Positions 20,612-29,354 of a stretch of 64,000 nt of DNA are shown piece after piece (position 1 is the stretch's first letter; each line of letters starts with the position of its first letter). The DNA is taken from positions 2,418,001 through 2,482,000 of the forward strand of contig OZ257257.1 of NCBI GenBank assembly GCA_965279705.1. The letters are read 5' to 3'. This DNA comes from Stagnimonas sp965279705 (GTDB lineage: Bacteria > Pseudomonadota > Gammaproteobacteria > Nevskiales > Nevskiaceae). The position numbers were made by a program, and so were the translations under genes. The notes under the pieces were generated by a model. That model did no database searches and had not been told where the DNA came from. It worked only from the letters and a program-made list of their open reading frames with translations.

Positions 20612-21289
20612 CTAGCGACTGGCTTCGAGCAGTGCCTTCACGCGGTGGATAACCTCATCCGGCGAAAGCCCTGTCGTATCAATGAGATGGGCGTCATCAG
20701 CAGGCTTTAGCGGCGCTACTGAACGACCCCGATCTCGCGCGTCGCGCGCACGGATTTCTTGACAAAGGGCGGCGAAATTAACAGCAATTCCCGCATTCCT
20801 CAACTGTCTCTCGCGTCGGGTCGCGCGCTCCTCAGGGCTGGCGTCCATGAAGATTTTGAGCTTGGCGTCGGGGAAAATGACCGTGCCCGCGTCGCGGCCA
20901 TCGGCAATCAAGCCCGGCAGGCGACGGAAATCGTGTTGGCGCTGCAGCAAGGCGGCACGCACGGCGGGTGCGGCAGCAATGCGGCTAGCGAGCGCGCCAG
21001 TTTCTTCAGTGCGTACACGACGCGTCCAGTCATTGCCAACGACCATGATGGCTTCGTCGTCTTCGGTCTCGCCGACAAACTTGATGTCGAGGTCTTTCGC
21101 TAAAGCCGCAACCGCGTCCACCTCTTCGAGCGGGATGCCCTGCTCCACCGAGGCCAGCGCCAGGATGCGATACAGCGCACCCGAGTCCAGCCGGTGATAG
21201 CCGGTGACAGACGCCAGCCAGCGCGTGACCATGCCCTTGCCAACGCCACTGGGGCCATCGACGGTGATGACTGGTATCGAAGTGGTCAT
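20612..21289 (-). CDS. cmk: Cytidylate kinase
   Basis: Protein of 225 residues that phosphorylates CMP and dCMP. It has the P-loop DGPSGVGKG near residue 11, the substrate region DSGALYR, DGRDAGT and the lid-like R-x-RDxRDRGRS. The length is usual for the family. Its ATG overlaps the aroA stop by 4 bases, so the two are probably translationally coupled. Confidence 0.96.
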   Translation of the reverse strand: MTTSIPVITVDGPSGVGKGMVTRWLASVTGYHRLDSGALYRILALASVEQGIPLEEVDAVAALAKDLDIKFVGETEDDEAIMVVGNDWTRRVRTEETGALASRIAAAPAVRAALLQRQHDFRRLPGLIADGRDAGTVIFPDAKLKIFMDASPEERATRRERQLRNAGIAVNFAALCQEIRARDARDRGRSVAPLKPADDAHLIDTTGLSPDEVIHRVKALLEASR

Positions 21290-22620
21290 GACTTGCAGAG
21301 TGCGGCGAGTTGAGCGAAGTAATCCGGATAGGTCTTGGCGACACAGCCCGGATCATTGATACGCACAGCAACCCCGCCGCACGCGGCCAGGGAGAAGCTC
21401 ATCGCCATGCGGTGATCGTCGTAGGTGTCGATGGTCGTCGCTCGTACGGCGGCAGGTGGTACCACGCGCAGAAAATCCGAACCCGCATCGACCGTGGCGC
21501 CGAGCTTGGTCAGCTCAGCAGCCATTGCGGCGATCCGGTCGGTCTCCTTCACGCGCCAGCTGCCGATGTTGCGCAGCACGCTGGGGCCATCCGCAAAGAG
21601 CGCAACCACCGCCGCGGTCATGGCGGCATCAGGGATGTGATTGAAATCAGCATCGATCGCTTTGGGACGAAAGCCGGCAGCCAGTCCTGGTGAAGCCACT
21701 TGAGTCCATTCTTCCCCCTGCGTCACCGTCGCCCCCATCGTGCTCATCACCTCGGCAAAGTGCTTGTCGCCTTGCTGGCTGGCCGAACCCATGCCCAGCA
21801 CCCGCACCGGGCCACCGCTGAGCAGACCGAGTGCCAGAAAGTAGGACGCCGATGAGGCATCGCCCTCGATCGCAAACACCCCCGGCGCGCGGTAACGGGC
21901 ACCAGCCTCGATCGTGAAGCATGGCGCACCCGATGCCGTGGCGGCGCACTGCACCTCCACGCCGAAGCGCCGCATCAGCTCAATGCTGAGATCAATGTAA
22001 GGCTTGGAGATGAGGTCGCCCTCAACCTCGATTATCAGGTCCTCCTCACGCGCCAGCAGCGGTGCGGATTGCAGGATGCCGGTGAGAAACTGGCTGGAGG
22101 CATTGCCACGTACCCGCACCGGCCCTGCGACGCGCGCGCTGGCCGGCTCAATCAGCAGCGGCGGGAAGCCTTGTTCCTGCTGATAGCCAATGCTGGCTCC
22201 CAGCGGACGCAGCGCCTCCACGAGATCGCCAATGGGCCGCTCGTGCATACGCGGCACGCCGGAGAGTCGGTAGCGGCCCTGCATGAAGGCCAGCACCGCG
22301 ACCAGCGTGCGGATGGAGAGCCCGGAGTTGCCGACGAAGATGTTGGCCTGTTGCACTGGGAAGCGCGCGCTGCCAGTCACCCGCAAGCCCAGCTCACCCT
22401 CATCCAGCAAGCTCACTCCACAGGCTTGTAAGGCCTCGCGCATTACGCGCGTGTCGTCCGAGTCGAGTAGGCCGGTCAGCCGTGTTTCGCCCTCGGCGAG
22501 TGCCGCCAGCAGCAGCGCGCGGATCGAAACACTCTTGGAACCCGGCAGCCGCACCACGCCCTGCGCCGTGTGAATGGGGGCAAGGTCAAGGAACCGTAAT
22601 GTGGAAGGCAAGACGCTCAT
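21286..22620 (-). CDS. aroA: 3-phosphoshikimate 1-carboxyvinyltransferase (EPSP synthase)
   Basis: Shikimate-pathway enzyme of 444 residues joining PEP to shikimate-3-phosphate. It shows LPGSKSVSIRALLLAALAEG at the N-terminus, GNSGLSIR, NASSQFLTG and the C-terminal RVKETDRIAAM and DDHRMAMS motifs. The frame is open further upstream, but only the ATG at 22620 gives a normal-length enzyme, and it overlaps the tyrA stop by 4 bases. In pseudomonads tyrA and aroA are fused; here they are separate. Confidence 0.95.
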   Translation of the reverse strand: MSVLPSTLRFLDLAPIHTAQGVVRLPGSKSVSIRALLLAALAEGETRLTGLLDSDDTRVMREALQACGVSLLDEGELGLRVTGSARFPVQQANIFVGNSGLSIRTLVAVLAFMQGRYRLSGVPRMHERPIGDLVEALRPLGASIGYQQEQGFPPLLIEPASARVAGPVRVRGNASSQFLTGILQSAPLLAREEDLIIEVEGDLISKPYIDLSIELMRRFGVEVQCAATASGAPCFTIEAGARYRAPGVFAIEGDASSASYFLALGLLSGGPVRVLGMGSASQQGDKHFAEVMSTMGATVTQGEEWTQVASPGLAAGFRPKAIDADFNHIPDAAMTAAVVALFADGPSVLRNIGSWRVKETDRIAAMAAELTKLGATVDAGSDFLRVVPPAAVRATTIDTYDDHRMAMSFSLAACGGVAVRINDPGCVAKTYPDYFAQLAALCKS

Positions 22621-23483
22621 TCGATCTGCGTCAGATAGTGCTCGCGCGCCACCCGTGCCCGCTCGAAGCGGCCTTTCAATGCCGCCCATTGCTCTTGCTC
22701 GATCAGCTGCTGCATCTGCTGTAACTGGGCAATCTGCGCCTTGAGCAGTTGCAGCACCTCGCCCGCATTGGCGCGCACGATGTCGTGCCACATCTCGGGG
22801 CTGGAGCTTGCAATACGAGTGAAGTCACGGAAACCGCCACCCGCGTTGGAAAAAATCTCCTCGCTCTCGGCACGGTCTGCCAGCAGTTCGACAAAGCTGA
22901 AAGCCAGCACATGCGGCAGGTGCGAGGTGGCGGCAAAGATCGCGTCGTGACGACCCGCCTCCATCTCCACCACGCGCGCACCCGTCGCCAACCAGAGCGA
23001 ACGCACGGTGGCGAGCGCGGCGGCATCTTGTGCGGCATGCGGCGTGAGCACCACACGCTTGCCCTTGAACAGCTCGGCGAAGCTCGCGGCGACACCGCTT
23101 TTTTCAGTGCCTGCGATGGGGTGTGCGGCCACGAACCAGCCCGGGAGCGCACCGCACACAGCAAGCACATCCGCCAGCACCGACTGCTTGGTGCTGCCCA
23201 CGTCCGTCACGATGGCGCGAGGCTTGAGCGAGGGCAGCACGGCGGCGAGCGCCTCCGCCGTGCGCAGCACTGGCACTGCGAGCACCACCACATCGGCTTC
23301 GCGCACCGCGTCTGCCGCCGTCGCAGCAGCATGGTCGATCACGCCCAGTGCCAGCGCAGCCTTGCCTTGTGCAGCGTCCGGATCGAAGCCGTGAATGGCT
23401 CCCACCACATCGGCCGCTCTTAACGCCCGCGCAAACGAGCCGCCGATCAATCCCAGACCGATGATCGCAAGCCGAGGCTTCAC
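22617..23483 (-). CDS. tyrA: Prephenate dehydrogenase
   Basis: Tyrosine-branch enzyme of 288 residues that oxidatively decarboxylates prephenate (or arogenate). It has the N-terminal Rossmann motif GLGLIGGS, FDPD at the end of the second strand, and the substrate region AHPIAGTEKSG. There is no fused chorismate mutase or AroA domain, and it starts by a 4-base overlap with hisC. Cofactor and substrate specificity cannot be told by eye. Confidence 0.94.
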   Translation of the reverse strand: MKPRLAIIGLGLIGGSFARALRAADVVGAIHGFDPDAAQGKAALALGVIDHAAATAADAVREADVVVLAVPVLRTAEALAAVLPSLKPRAIVTDVGSTKQSVLADVLAVCGALPGWFVAAHPIAGTEKSGVAASFAELFKGKRVVLTPHAAQDAAALATVRSLWLATGARVVEMEAGRHDAIFAATSHLPHVLAFSFVELLADRAESEEIFSNAGGGFRDFTRIASSSPEMWHDIVRANAGEVLQLLKAQIAQLQQMQQLIEQEQWAALKGRFERARVAREHYLTQIE

Positions 23484-24613
23484 CCGATCACGGCCTTCAG
23501 CGCATCAAGAAAACGGGTGTTTTCAGCCGCGGTGCCCACGCTGACGCGCAGAAAGGTAGGCATGCCATAGCTCGCCATGGGTCGTACGATGATCCCCTTC
23601 TCCAGCAAGCCCTGATGAATGGGCTTGGCATCACGCCCGAAATCAATCGTCACGAAGTTGGCTTGCGAGGGCAGCAGCTTCAGGCCCATCGCGGTTAGCT
23701 CAGTGACGAAGCGGGCGCGTTCGGTGGTGTTGAGCGTCACGGCATCGGCGACGTGCTGCTGGTCGTCGAGTGCGACTTCAGCCGCCAGTAGCGCAAGGCT
23801 GTTGTTGTTGAACGGCTGGCGCACGCGGTTGAGCAAGTCTGCGACGGTGGGGTGGCTCAGCGCGTAGCCCACGCGCAAGCCAGCCAAGCCATAGACCTTG
23901 CTGAAGGTGCGGCTGACCAGCAGGTTGGGATAGGTCTTGAGCCAGCGCGCGGTGTCGGGGCGCAGGGCTTCGTCCTGGTATTCGAAGTAGGCCTCGTCGA
24001 GTGCCACGATGACGTGCGGCGGCACAGTCTTGAGGAAGGCCTCGATCTCGTCCGGTGGCAGCCAGGTGCCGGTAGGGTTGTTGGGGTTGGCGATGAACAC
24101 CAGCGAGACATCCAGGCGTGTTTTCAGCGCCTCCGTGAAGGCCGCCATATCGTGGCCAAACGGCATCACCGGATCGTTGGCAGGTTTGGAAGGCACCACC
24201 ACGGCCTCAGCGTTCTGCGCCTGCGTGGCGATGGGATACACCGCGAAGGCATAGGCCGAGAACATCACCGCGCGACCCGGCCCGGCGTAGATGCGGGCGA
24301 GGAATTCCAGAATGTCGTTGCTGCCATTGCCGAGCGTGATGCAGTTGGCGTCGATGCCGTGCATCGCCGCGATCTTTTTCTTGAGCCTAAAACCGGAACC
24401 ATCCGGGTAGAGTGCCAGGTTGTCGCCCGCCACCGAAGCAGCAATCGCAGCCTTCACCTTGGGGCTGGGTCCGAGCGGGTTCTCGTTGCTGGCGAGCTTC
24501 ACCACGTCCTTGATGCCGAGGCGACGTTGCAACTCGTCAATCGGCATGCCAGGCGTGTAAGCCTCTAGCGACAAGATGCCAGCGAGGGCGTTTTGGGTCA
24601 GCGCAGCAGTCAT
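23480..24613 (-). CDS. hisC: Histidinol-phosphate/aromatic aminotransferase
   Basis: PLP-dependent class I/II aminotransferase of 377 residues. It shows LASNENPLGPSP at the N-terminus, NPNNPTG, DEAYFEY, and the PLP-lysine segment SRTFSKVYGLAGLRVGYA. Placed between pheA and tyrA rather than in a his operon, it most likely serves aromatic transamination (the HisHb type of the supraoperon literature), possibly in addition to histidine synthesis; that is inference from position. The start lies one base past the pheA stop. Confidence 0.93.
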   Translation of the reverse strand: MTAALTQNALAGILSLEAYTPGMPIDELQRRLGIKDVVKLASNENPLGPSPKVKAAIAASVAGDNLALYPDGSGFRLKKKIAAMHGIDANCITLGNGSNDILEFLARIYAGPGRAVMFSAYAFAVYPIATQAQNAEAVVVPSKPANDPVMPFGHDMAAFTEALKTRLDVSLVFIANPNNPTGTWLPPDEIEAFLKTVPPHVIVALDEAYFEYQDEALRPDTARWLKTYPNLLVSRTFSKVYGLAGLRVGYALSHPTVADLLNRVRQPFNNNSLALLAAEVALDDQQHVADAVTLNTTERARFVTELTAMGLKLLPSQANFVTIDFGRDAKPIHQGLLEKGIIVRPMASYGMPTFLRVSVGTAAENTRFLDALKAVIG

Positions 24614-24614
24614 G

Positions 24615-25715
24615 TCAGATCACAGCCTTGGGATAAGAGCCCAGTATTTTGAAGAAAGCAGCGTTTGCACGCACGGCGTCGAGTGCGGCGAGCACCGCCG
24701 GCTCGTTGGCGTGGCCGGCGAAATCGACGAAGAAGAAGTAGTCCTGCACCGGCGTGCCCTTCATCGGACGCGATTCGATGCGGGTGAGGTCGAGCTTCGC
24801 ATCTGCAAACGGTTGCAACAACGAGAACAGCGCACCCGGCTGGTTGCGATGCGCCGACAGCACCACGGCGGTCACGTCATGGCCGGTGATGGCCGGGTTC
24901 TGCTTACCGATAACCAGGAAGCGCGTGGTATTGCTGGGGTCGTCCTCGATGTTGCTGGCGAGGATGTTGAGGCTGTTCAACTGACCCGCCTGCGCGCTGG
25001 CGATGGCCGCCACGCCAGCGCCCTGCTCCGCCGCCATCTTGGCACCCTGTCCGTTGCTGCTCACCGTCTCGCGCTGGGCATTGGGGCAGCGCGCATCAAG
25101 CCAGGTGCGGCACTGTGCGAACGACTGTGGGTGCGCGTAAATGGTCTTGATGTTGGCGAGGTCAGTCTCGGCCGAAAGCAAATGGTGATGCACCGGCAGC
25201 GCCACTTCACCGCAGATGCGCAGACTGGTGTTGACCAGCGCATCGAGCGTGTTGGTGACGACGCCGCCGATGGAGTTCTCCACCGGCACAACGCCATAGT
25301 CCGCGCCGCCTGATTCCACGTCGCGGAAAATCTCGTCGATGGCCGTCAGCGGGCGCGCCTTCACCGCATCGCCGAAGTGCTTGAGCACTGCGGCCTGGGT
25401 GTAGGTGCCTTCCGGCCCGAGGTAGGCAATGGTCAGCGGTGATTCAAGCGAGAGGCAGGCCGACATGATCTCGCGCATCAGGCGTGCGATGGCGTCATCG
25501 GTGAGCGGGCCGCCATCCGGCAACTGGTTGCGGGCAATGGCGCTACGCAGTACCTCCGCTTCGCGCGCAGGGCGGTAGTGATCGCCAGTATCGCCCTGCG
25601 CCAACTTGATGTGCGCCACCTCCTGCGCGATGCGCGCACGCTGGCTGATCAAGCGCTGGATCTGCTGATCGAGCGTGTCAATCGCTGTGCGTGCCTCTGG
25701 CAGCGTGCGACTCAT
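24615..25715 (-). CDS. pheA: Bifunctional chorismate mutase/prephenate dehydratase (P-protein)
   Basis: Enzyme of 366 residues for phenylalanine synthesis. Residues about 5-90 are an AroQ-type helical chorismate mutase (R-x-x-I-D-x-LD-x-Q-I), 95-275 the prephenate dehydratase with NTTRFLVIG (TRF motif), and about 285-360 an ACT domain containing RIESRPMKG, the phenylalanine-binding site. Feedback inhibition by phenylalanine is expected. It overlaps the serA stop by 4 bases. Confidence 0.95.
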   Translation of the reverse strand: MSRTLPEARTAIDTLDQQIQRLISQRARIAQEVAHIKLAQGDTGDHYRPAREAEVLRSAIARNQLPDGGPLTDDAIARLMREIMSACLSLESPLTIAYLGPEGTYTQAAVLKHFGDAVKARPLTAIDEIFRDVESGGADYGVVPVENSIGGVVTNTLDALVNTSLRICGEVALPVHHHLLSAETDLANIKTIYAHPQSFAQCRTWLDARCPNAQRETVSSNGQGAKMAAEQGAGVAAIASAQAGQLNSLNILASNIEDDPSNTTRFLVIGKQNPAITGHDVTAVVLSAHRNQPGALFSLLQPFADAKLDLTRIESRPMKGTPVQDYFFFVDFAGHANEPAVLAALDAVRANAAFFKILGSYPKAVI

Positions 25716-26890
25716 TTGGCGTCGATCACTCGCACGTTAAGCACGCCCTGAATCGCGCGGATTTCAGCAGCGGCAGCATCCGGCACGGCGGAGTCGATAT
25801 CGACCAGCGTATAGGCGATGTCGCCGCGCGACTTGTTGAGCAGGTCGGCGATGTTGAGCTGGTGCTTGGCGAGCGTGGTGGAGATCTGGCCCACCATGTT
25901 CGGCACGTTGGCGTTGGCAATGGCAAGGCGCGTCTTACCCGGCAGCATGGGCATCACAGCCTCCGGGAAGTTCACCGAGTTGCGGACGTTACCGCTCTCC
26001 AGAAAATCACGGAGCTGATCGGCGACCATAATGGCGCAGTTGTCCTCGGCTTCGCCGGTGCTTGCACCGAGGTGCGGCGTGGCAAGCACTTTCGGGTTGC
26101 CCTTCAGCGCGTTGCTGGGGAAGTCGCAGACATAAGCGTGCAGCGTGCCGGCGGCGAGGGCCTCGACCACGGCCTTCTCGTCGACGATCTCGGCGCGGGC
26201 GAAGTTCAGGATCACGCCCTGCTTCTTCATCAGCTTCAGGCGGTCGGCGTTGATCAAGCCGCGCGTGGCATCGAGCAGCGGCACGTGGACGCTGATGAAC
26301 TGCGATTTGCTGACGAGGTCATCGACCGAGAGCGCCTGCTTCACGCGGCTGTCGAGCTTCCAAGCGTTGTTGACGGTCATGGCGGGGTCGAAACCGAACA
26401 CTTCCATGCCCAGCTCGACGGCGGCGTTGGCCACCTTCACGCCGATGGCACCGAGGCCGATCACGCCGAGCGAACGCGAGGGCAGCTCGAAGCCGACGAA
26501 CTTCTTCTTGCCGTCTTCCACTGCGACGTGCATCGCCTTGTCATCGCCATCGAGCTTCTTCACGAAGTCGAGCGCGGGCGCGATATTGCGGGCAGCGAGC
26601 AGCATGCCGGTGAGCACGAGTTCCTTCACCGCATTGGCGTTGGCGCCGGGCGCGTTGAACACCGGCACGCCGCGCGCGCTCATCGCTGCCACCGGGATAT
26701 TGTTGGTGCCCGCGCCGGCGCGGCCGATGGCCTTGATGCTGGGCGCGATGTCGATCTTGTGCATGTCGGCGCTGCGCACCATCACCGCGTCCGGGTTGGC
26801 GATCTCGGTCGCCACTTCGTAGGTAGAACGCGGCAGGCGCTCCAGGCCGAGCGGGGAGATGTTGTTGAGGGTCTGGATTTTGAAGGTCAT
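25712..26890 (-). CDS. serA: D-3-phosphoglycerate dehydrogenase
   Basis: First committed enzyme of serine synthesis, 392 residues. It shows RAGAGTNNIPV, the Rossmann motif GLGAIGVKVANAA, the catalytic region with ARAEIVDEKA (R-E) and TPHLGAST (H), and a C-terminal ACT domain at about 320-392. It lacks the extra ASB domain, so it is the short ACT-only type. It begins 21 bases after the stop of the unknown membrane protein and is coupled to pheA. Confidence 0.95.
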   Translation of the reverse strand: MTFKIQTLNNISPLGLERLPRSTYEVATEIANPDAVMVRSADMHKIDIAPSIKAIGRAGAGTNNIPVAAMSARGVPVFNAPGANANAVKELVLTGMLLAARNIAPALDFVKKLDGDDKAMHVAVEDGKKKFVGFELPSRSLGVIGLGAIGVKVANAAVELGMEVFGFDPAMTVNNAWKLDSRVKQALSVDDLVSKSQFISVHVPLLDATRGLINADRLKLMKKQGVILNFARAEIVDEKAVVEALAAGTLHAYVCDFPSNALKGNPKVLATPHLGASTGEAEDNCAIMVADQLRDFLESGNVRNSVNFPEAVMPMLPGKTRLAIANANVPNMVGQISTTLAKHQLNIADLLNKSRGDIAYTLVDIDSAVPDAAAAEIRAIQGVLNVRVIDAK

Positions 26891-26911
26891 GGGATTCTCG
26901 AACAGCCGTAA

Positions 26912-27508
26912 TTATTGAGTGAGAGTGGGTTGATAGCGACTGCGGCCCATGCGGATGTGGGCGATGACGCAGAGGAAAGCGACGGAAGCCACACCCGCCA
27001 GCACCGCGAAATACATCGCATCTGCCTTGGGCGTGATGGAGCTGAAAATGCCGAGCGCGACCAGGTTGTAGGCGACGATCAACAGCGCGCAGGTGATGTC
27101 GTGATGACGCCGCGCCGCATTGGCCTGGCCAATCAGCGCGACATCGCAGTTGTAGCTAGGCAGCAGCAGATGGGCGCCGCCAACACGTTCCAGCGCCGCC
27201 AGATAGCCGCGCAGGATCGACAACAGCCGCTCGTACTTGGCGTTGAGCAAGGTGAGTGCGACCGATGCCGCCGGGAAGCCGACCATCAGCCAATCCAGCG
27301 CCAGCGCCTTGGTGACGAACAACTCGCGGCTGGCGATGAGCGCAGTCACCAGTCCCGTGAAGATCGCCACGAACAGCGTTAGCGTTTGCTGCCGCTGACT
27401 GATGCGCGCCACCACCTCGTTGTAGGCCGCGATGTAGCGGTAGTTGGCGGCCACGTGCTCGCCGCCAATCGTGCTGATCGGTGGCGGCAGGGTGGCAGCG
27501 GCAGTCAT
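26912..27508 (-). CDS. Unknown four-helix membrane protein between serC and serA
   Basis: Protein of 198 residues that I do not recognise. It has a short N-terminal tail, then hydrophobic helices at about 42-60, 72-89, 138-157 and 164-184. Between helices 2 and 3 is an amphipathic region of about 48 residues with LSILRGYLAALERVG and AARRHHDITC. The helix-pair arrangement with a middle cytosolic loop recalls SLATT-like or small TM-effector proteins, but I see no motif to prove that. It starts only 4 bases after the serC stop and is followed after 21 bases by serA, so it is in the operon. GC content looks like its neighbours. Confidence 0.75.
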   Translation of the reverse strand: MTAAATLPPPISTIGGEHVAANYRYIAAYNEVVARISQRQQTLTLFVAIFTGLVTALIASRELFVTKALALDWLMVGFPAASVALTLLNAKYERLLSILRGYLAALERVGGAHLLLPSYNCDVALIGQANAARRHHDITCALLIVAYNLVALGIFSSITPKADAMYFAVLAGVASVAFLCVIAHIRMGRSRYQPTLTQ

Positions 27509-27512
27509 CGGC

Positions 27513-28598
27513 TTAGGCCTTGGATTTCGCGAACTGCTTCATGTAGTCGATTAATGCAGCGACACCGGCTTCCGGCATAGCGTTGTAGATCGAGGCACGC
27601 ATGCCGCCGACGGCACGGTGACCCTTCAGGCCGTTGAGGCCCGCGGTCTTCGCACCCTTCAAGAAGTCGGCGTCGTTGACGTCAGGATTCGGCAGCGTGA
27701 AAGGCACGTTCATGATCGAGCGATCTTTCTTGGCAACAGGGTTCTTGTAGAAGTCCTGCGAGTCGATGTAGTCATACAGCGCCTTCGCCTTGCGCTCGTT
27801 GCGCTCGCCGATCTTGACGAGGCCGCCTTCGCTTTTCATCCACTGGAAGACGAGACCGCAGACATACCAACTGAAAGTCGCCGGTGTGTTGAGCATCGAT
27901 TCGTTGTCGGCGACCTGCTTGTAGTCATGGATGCCGAAAGTGCCGGGCAGCACGGTGCCAATCAGGTCCTCGCGGACGATGACGATGGTGAGGCCGGCGG
28001 GGCCGATGTTCTTCTGCGCGCCGCCGTAGACGAGGCCGAACTTGCTGATATCCATCGGGCGGCAGGCGAAGTCGCTGGAGATATCGGCCACCAAAGGCAC
28101 GCCGTTGGTGTCTGGGATGTCACGGAACTGCACACCGTGAATGGTCTCGTTGGTGGTAATGTGCACGTAGGCCGCATCGGCATTGAGCTTCCACGTCGCC
28201 ACATCCGGGATGTGGTTGAACTTCTCGGCCTCGGCAGTGGCGGCGACATTGCCCTTGCCGTACTTGCCGATCTCCTTGATCGCCTTCTTGCCCCAGTCAC
28301 CCGTGAGCACGAAGTCGGCCGCCGTTTTGCCGCGCAGCAGGTTCTGCGGAACGATGCCGAACTGCGCCGTTGCCCCGCCCTGCATGAACAGCACCTTGTA
28401 GTTGGCGGGGATCGCCATCACTTCGCGCATGTCCGCCTCGCACTGCTGGGCGATGTCCATGAACGGCTTGTCGCGATGGCTCATTTCCATCACGCCCATG
28501 CCGGTGCCTTTGTAGTCGAGAAACTCCGCCTGAACTTTTTCAAGCACGGCGAGGGGTAGCGTGGCGGGGCCGGCGCTGAAATTGAAAATGCGGGACAT
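27513..28598 (-). CDS. serC: Phosphoserine aminotransferase
   Basis: PLP enzyme of 361 residues converting 3-phosphohydroxypyruvate to phosphoserine. It starts FNFSAGPATLP, contains MEMSHR, QGGATAQF, DISSDF and the PLP-lysine segment YGGAQKNIGPAG, and ends with HRAVGGMRASIYNA. It is the first biosynthetic gene of the array. Its upstream spacing to the toxin gene is only 33 bases, so its promoter is either in that gap or inside the toxin-antitoxin pair. Confidence 0.96.
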   Translation of the reverse strand: MSRIFNFSAGPATLPLAVLEKVQAEFLDYKGTGMGVMEMSHRDKPFMDIAQQCEADMREVMAIPANYKVLFMQGGATAQFGIVPQNLLRGKTAADFVLTGDWGKKAIKEIGKYGKGNVAATAEAEKFNHIPDVATWKLNADAAYVHITTNETIHGVQFRDIPDTNGVPLVADISSDFACRPMDISKFGLVYGGAQKNIGPAGLTIVIVREDLIGTVLPGTFGIHDYKQVADNESMLNTPATFSWYVCGLVFQWMKSEGGLVKIGERNERKAKALYDYIDSQDFYKNPVAKKDRSIMNVPFTLPNPDVNDADFLKGAKTAGLNGLKGHRAVGGMRASIYNAMPEAGVAALIDYMKQFAKSKA

Positions 28599-28631
28599 CG
28601 GGTTCTCCGTGGGATGAGGAATCTTGTGGTC

Positions 28632-29030
28632 TTAGGCCCAGCGCTCGGCATCGAGCCCCGGGATGAAAGCAAAGCGTTGTGGCGATTCGGTGATCAGCGT
28701 CAGTTGGTGACTCAGCGCGGTGGCGACCAACTGCAGCTCGAACGATTTCAGCGCCTCGGCACCCTGCGGCAGATAGGGCGCGAGGTTCACGGCTTGGGCG
28801 GCCTCGGCCTCAGTGAAGTCGAGCACTTTCACTGAAGCGAAAAACTCTTTCAGCAAACGCGCGAAACGCGCGTTGGTCTTGGGCGCGGCACGCAGGGCCA
28901 TTTCGGCCTCCATACGGCTCACCGCGGTCACCGCGACATCGGCAGGCTTGAGCTGCGCCAGGCGCAGCACCACGGGCAAGCGGCCCTTGATGGCCGAGAT
29001 GACGGTCGCAGTGTCGAGCAGAACCTTCAC
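28632..29030 (-). CDS. PIN-domain toxin, VapC type (possibly degenerate)
   Basis: PIN-fold protein of 132 residues, expected to cleave RNA. D6 (LLDTATVI), E41 (SRMEAE), a third acidic position E98 in FELQLVATAL, and the C-terminal RFAFIPGLDAERW fit VapC relatives. The usual DTN has become DTA, the usual third Asp is Glu, and the usual TxN-D position reads TES; activity is therefore uncertain. It uses a GTG start that overlaps the antitoxin TAG by one base (TAGTG). Confidence 0.8.
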   Translation of the reverse strand: MKVLLDTATVISAIKGRLPVVLRLAQLKPADVAVTAVSRMEAEMALRAAPKTNARFARLLKEFFASVKVLDFTEAEAAQAVNLAPYLPQGAEALKSFELQLVATALSHQLTLITESPQRFAFIPGLDAERWA

Positions 29031-29278
29031 TACCAGCGCGCGCCTTCAAGTGCGAGCGCGTCCTGCCAGGTCGTCGCATCGAGCGTCTCTTGGGCAAGCT
29101 CCGGCGCGGGATTACGAAAGTGCTCGGCGAGCAGCGTCGGCCAGGTCGGCTCTTCATTGCGCGCCAACCACTCGCGCACGGCCTCGCCAATGATGCGATT
29201 GCGCGTCAGCCCGGTGCGCTCGACGGCCTCGCCGAGGCGGGCGATAGTGTCGGTATCGAAGTGCACGCTGAAGTTCAT
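29030..29278 (-). CDS. Ribbon-helix-helix antitoxin
   Basis: Protein of 82 residues. An N-terminal RHH DNA-binding domain (SVHFDTDTIARLGEAVERTGLTR, shown here by its first and last parts only: SVHFDTD and RTGLTRNRII) is followed by a flexible Trp-rich tail with ATTWQDAL that would thread over the PIN toxin. Gene order antitoxin-toxin with a one-base overlap is typical of type II systems. The promoter and a palindrome overlap directly upstream, as expected for autorepression. Confidence 0.8.
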   Translation of the reverse strand: MNFSVHFDTDTIARLGEAVERTGLTRNRIIGEAVREWLARNEEPTWPTLLAEHFRNPAPELAQETLDATTWQDALALEGARW

Positions 29279-29284
29279 GTTTGA

Positions 29285-29312
29285 ATCATAACAGGTGATG
29301 TTATGTTTTCAA
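29285..29312 (-). promoter_or_regulatory. Antitoxin promoter overlapping a palindromic operator
   Basis: On the minus strand, TTGAAA (29307-29312) and TATGAT (29285-29290) are separated by 16 bases, a good sigma-70 match. A perfect inverted repeat, ATAACA (29288-29293) and TGTTAT (29299-29304) around 5 bases, lies in the spacer and -10 box. The predicted transcription start is at or within a base or two of the antitoxin ATG, implying a leaderless or nearly leaderless mRNA. Confidence 0.7.
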
Positions 29313-29354
29313 AACCATCTCATCAGTCAAATGCAAACGCGTGCAAGAAGACGC

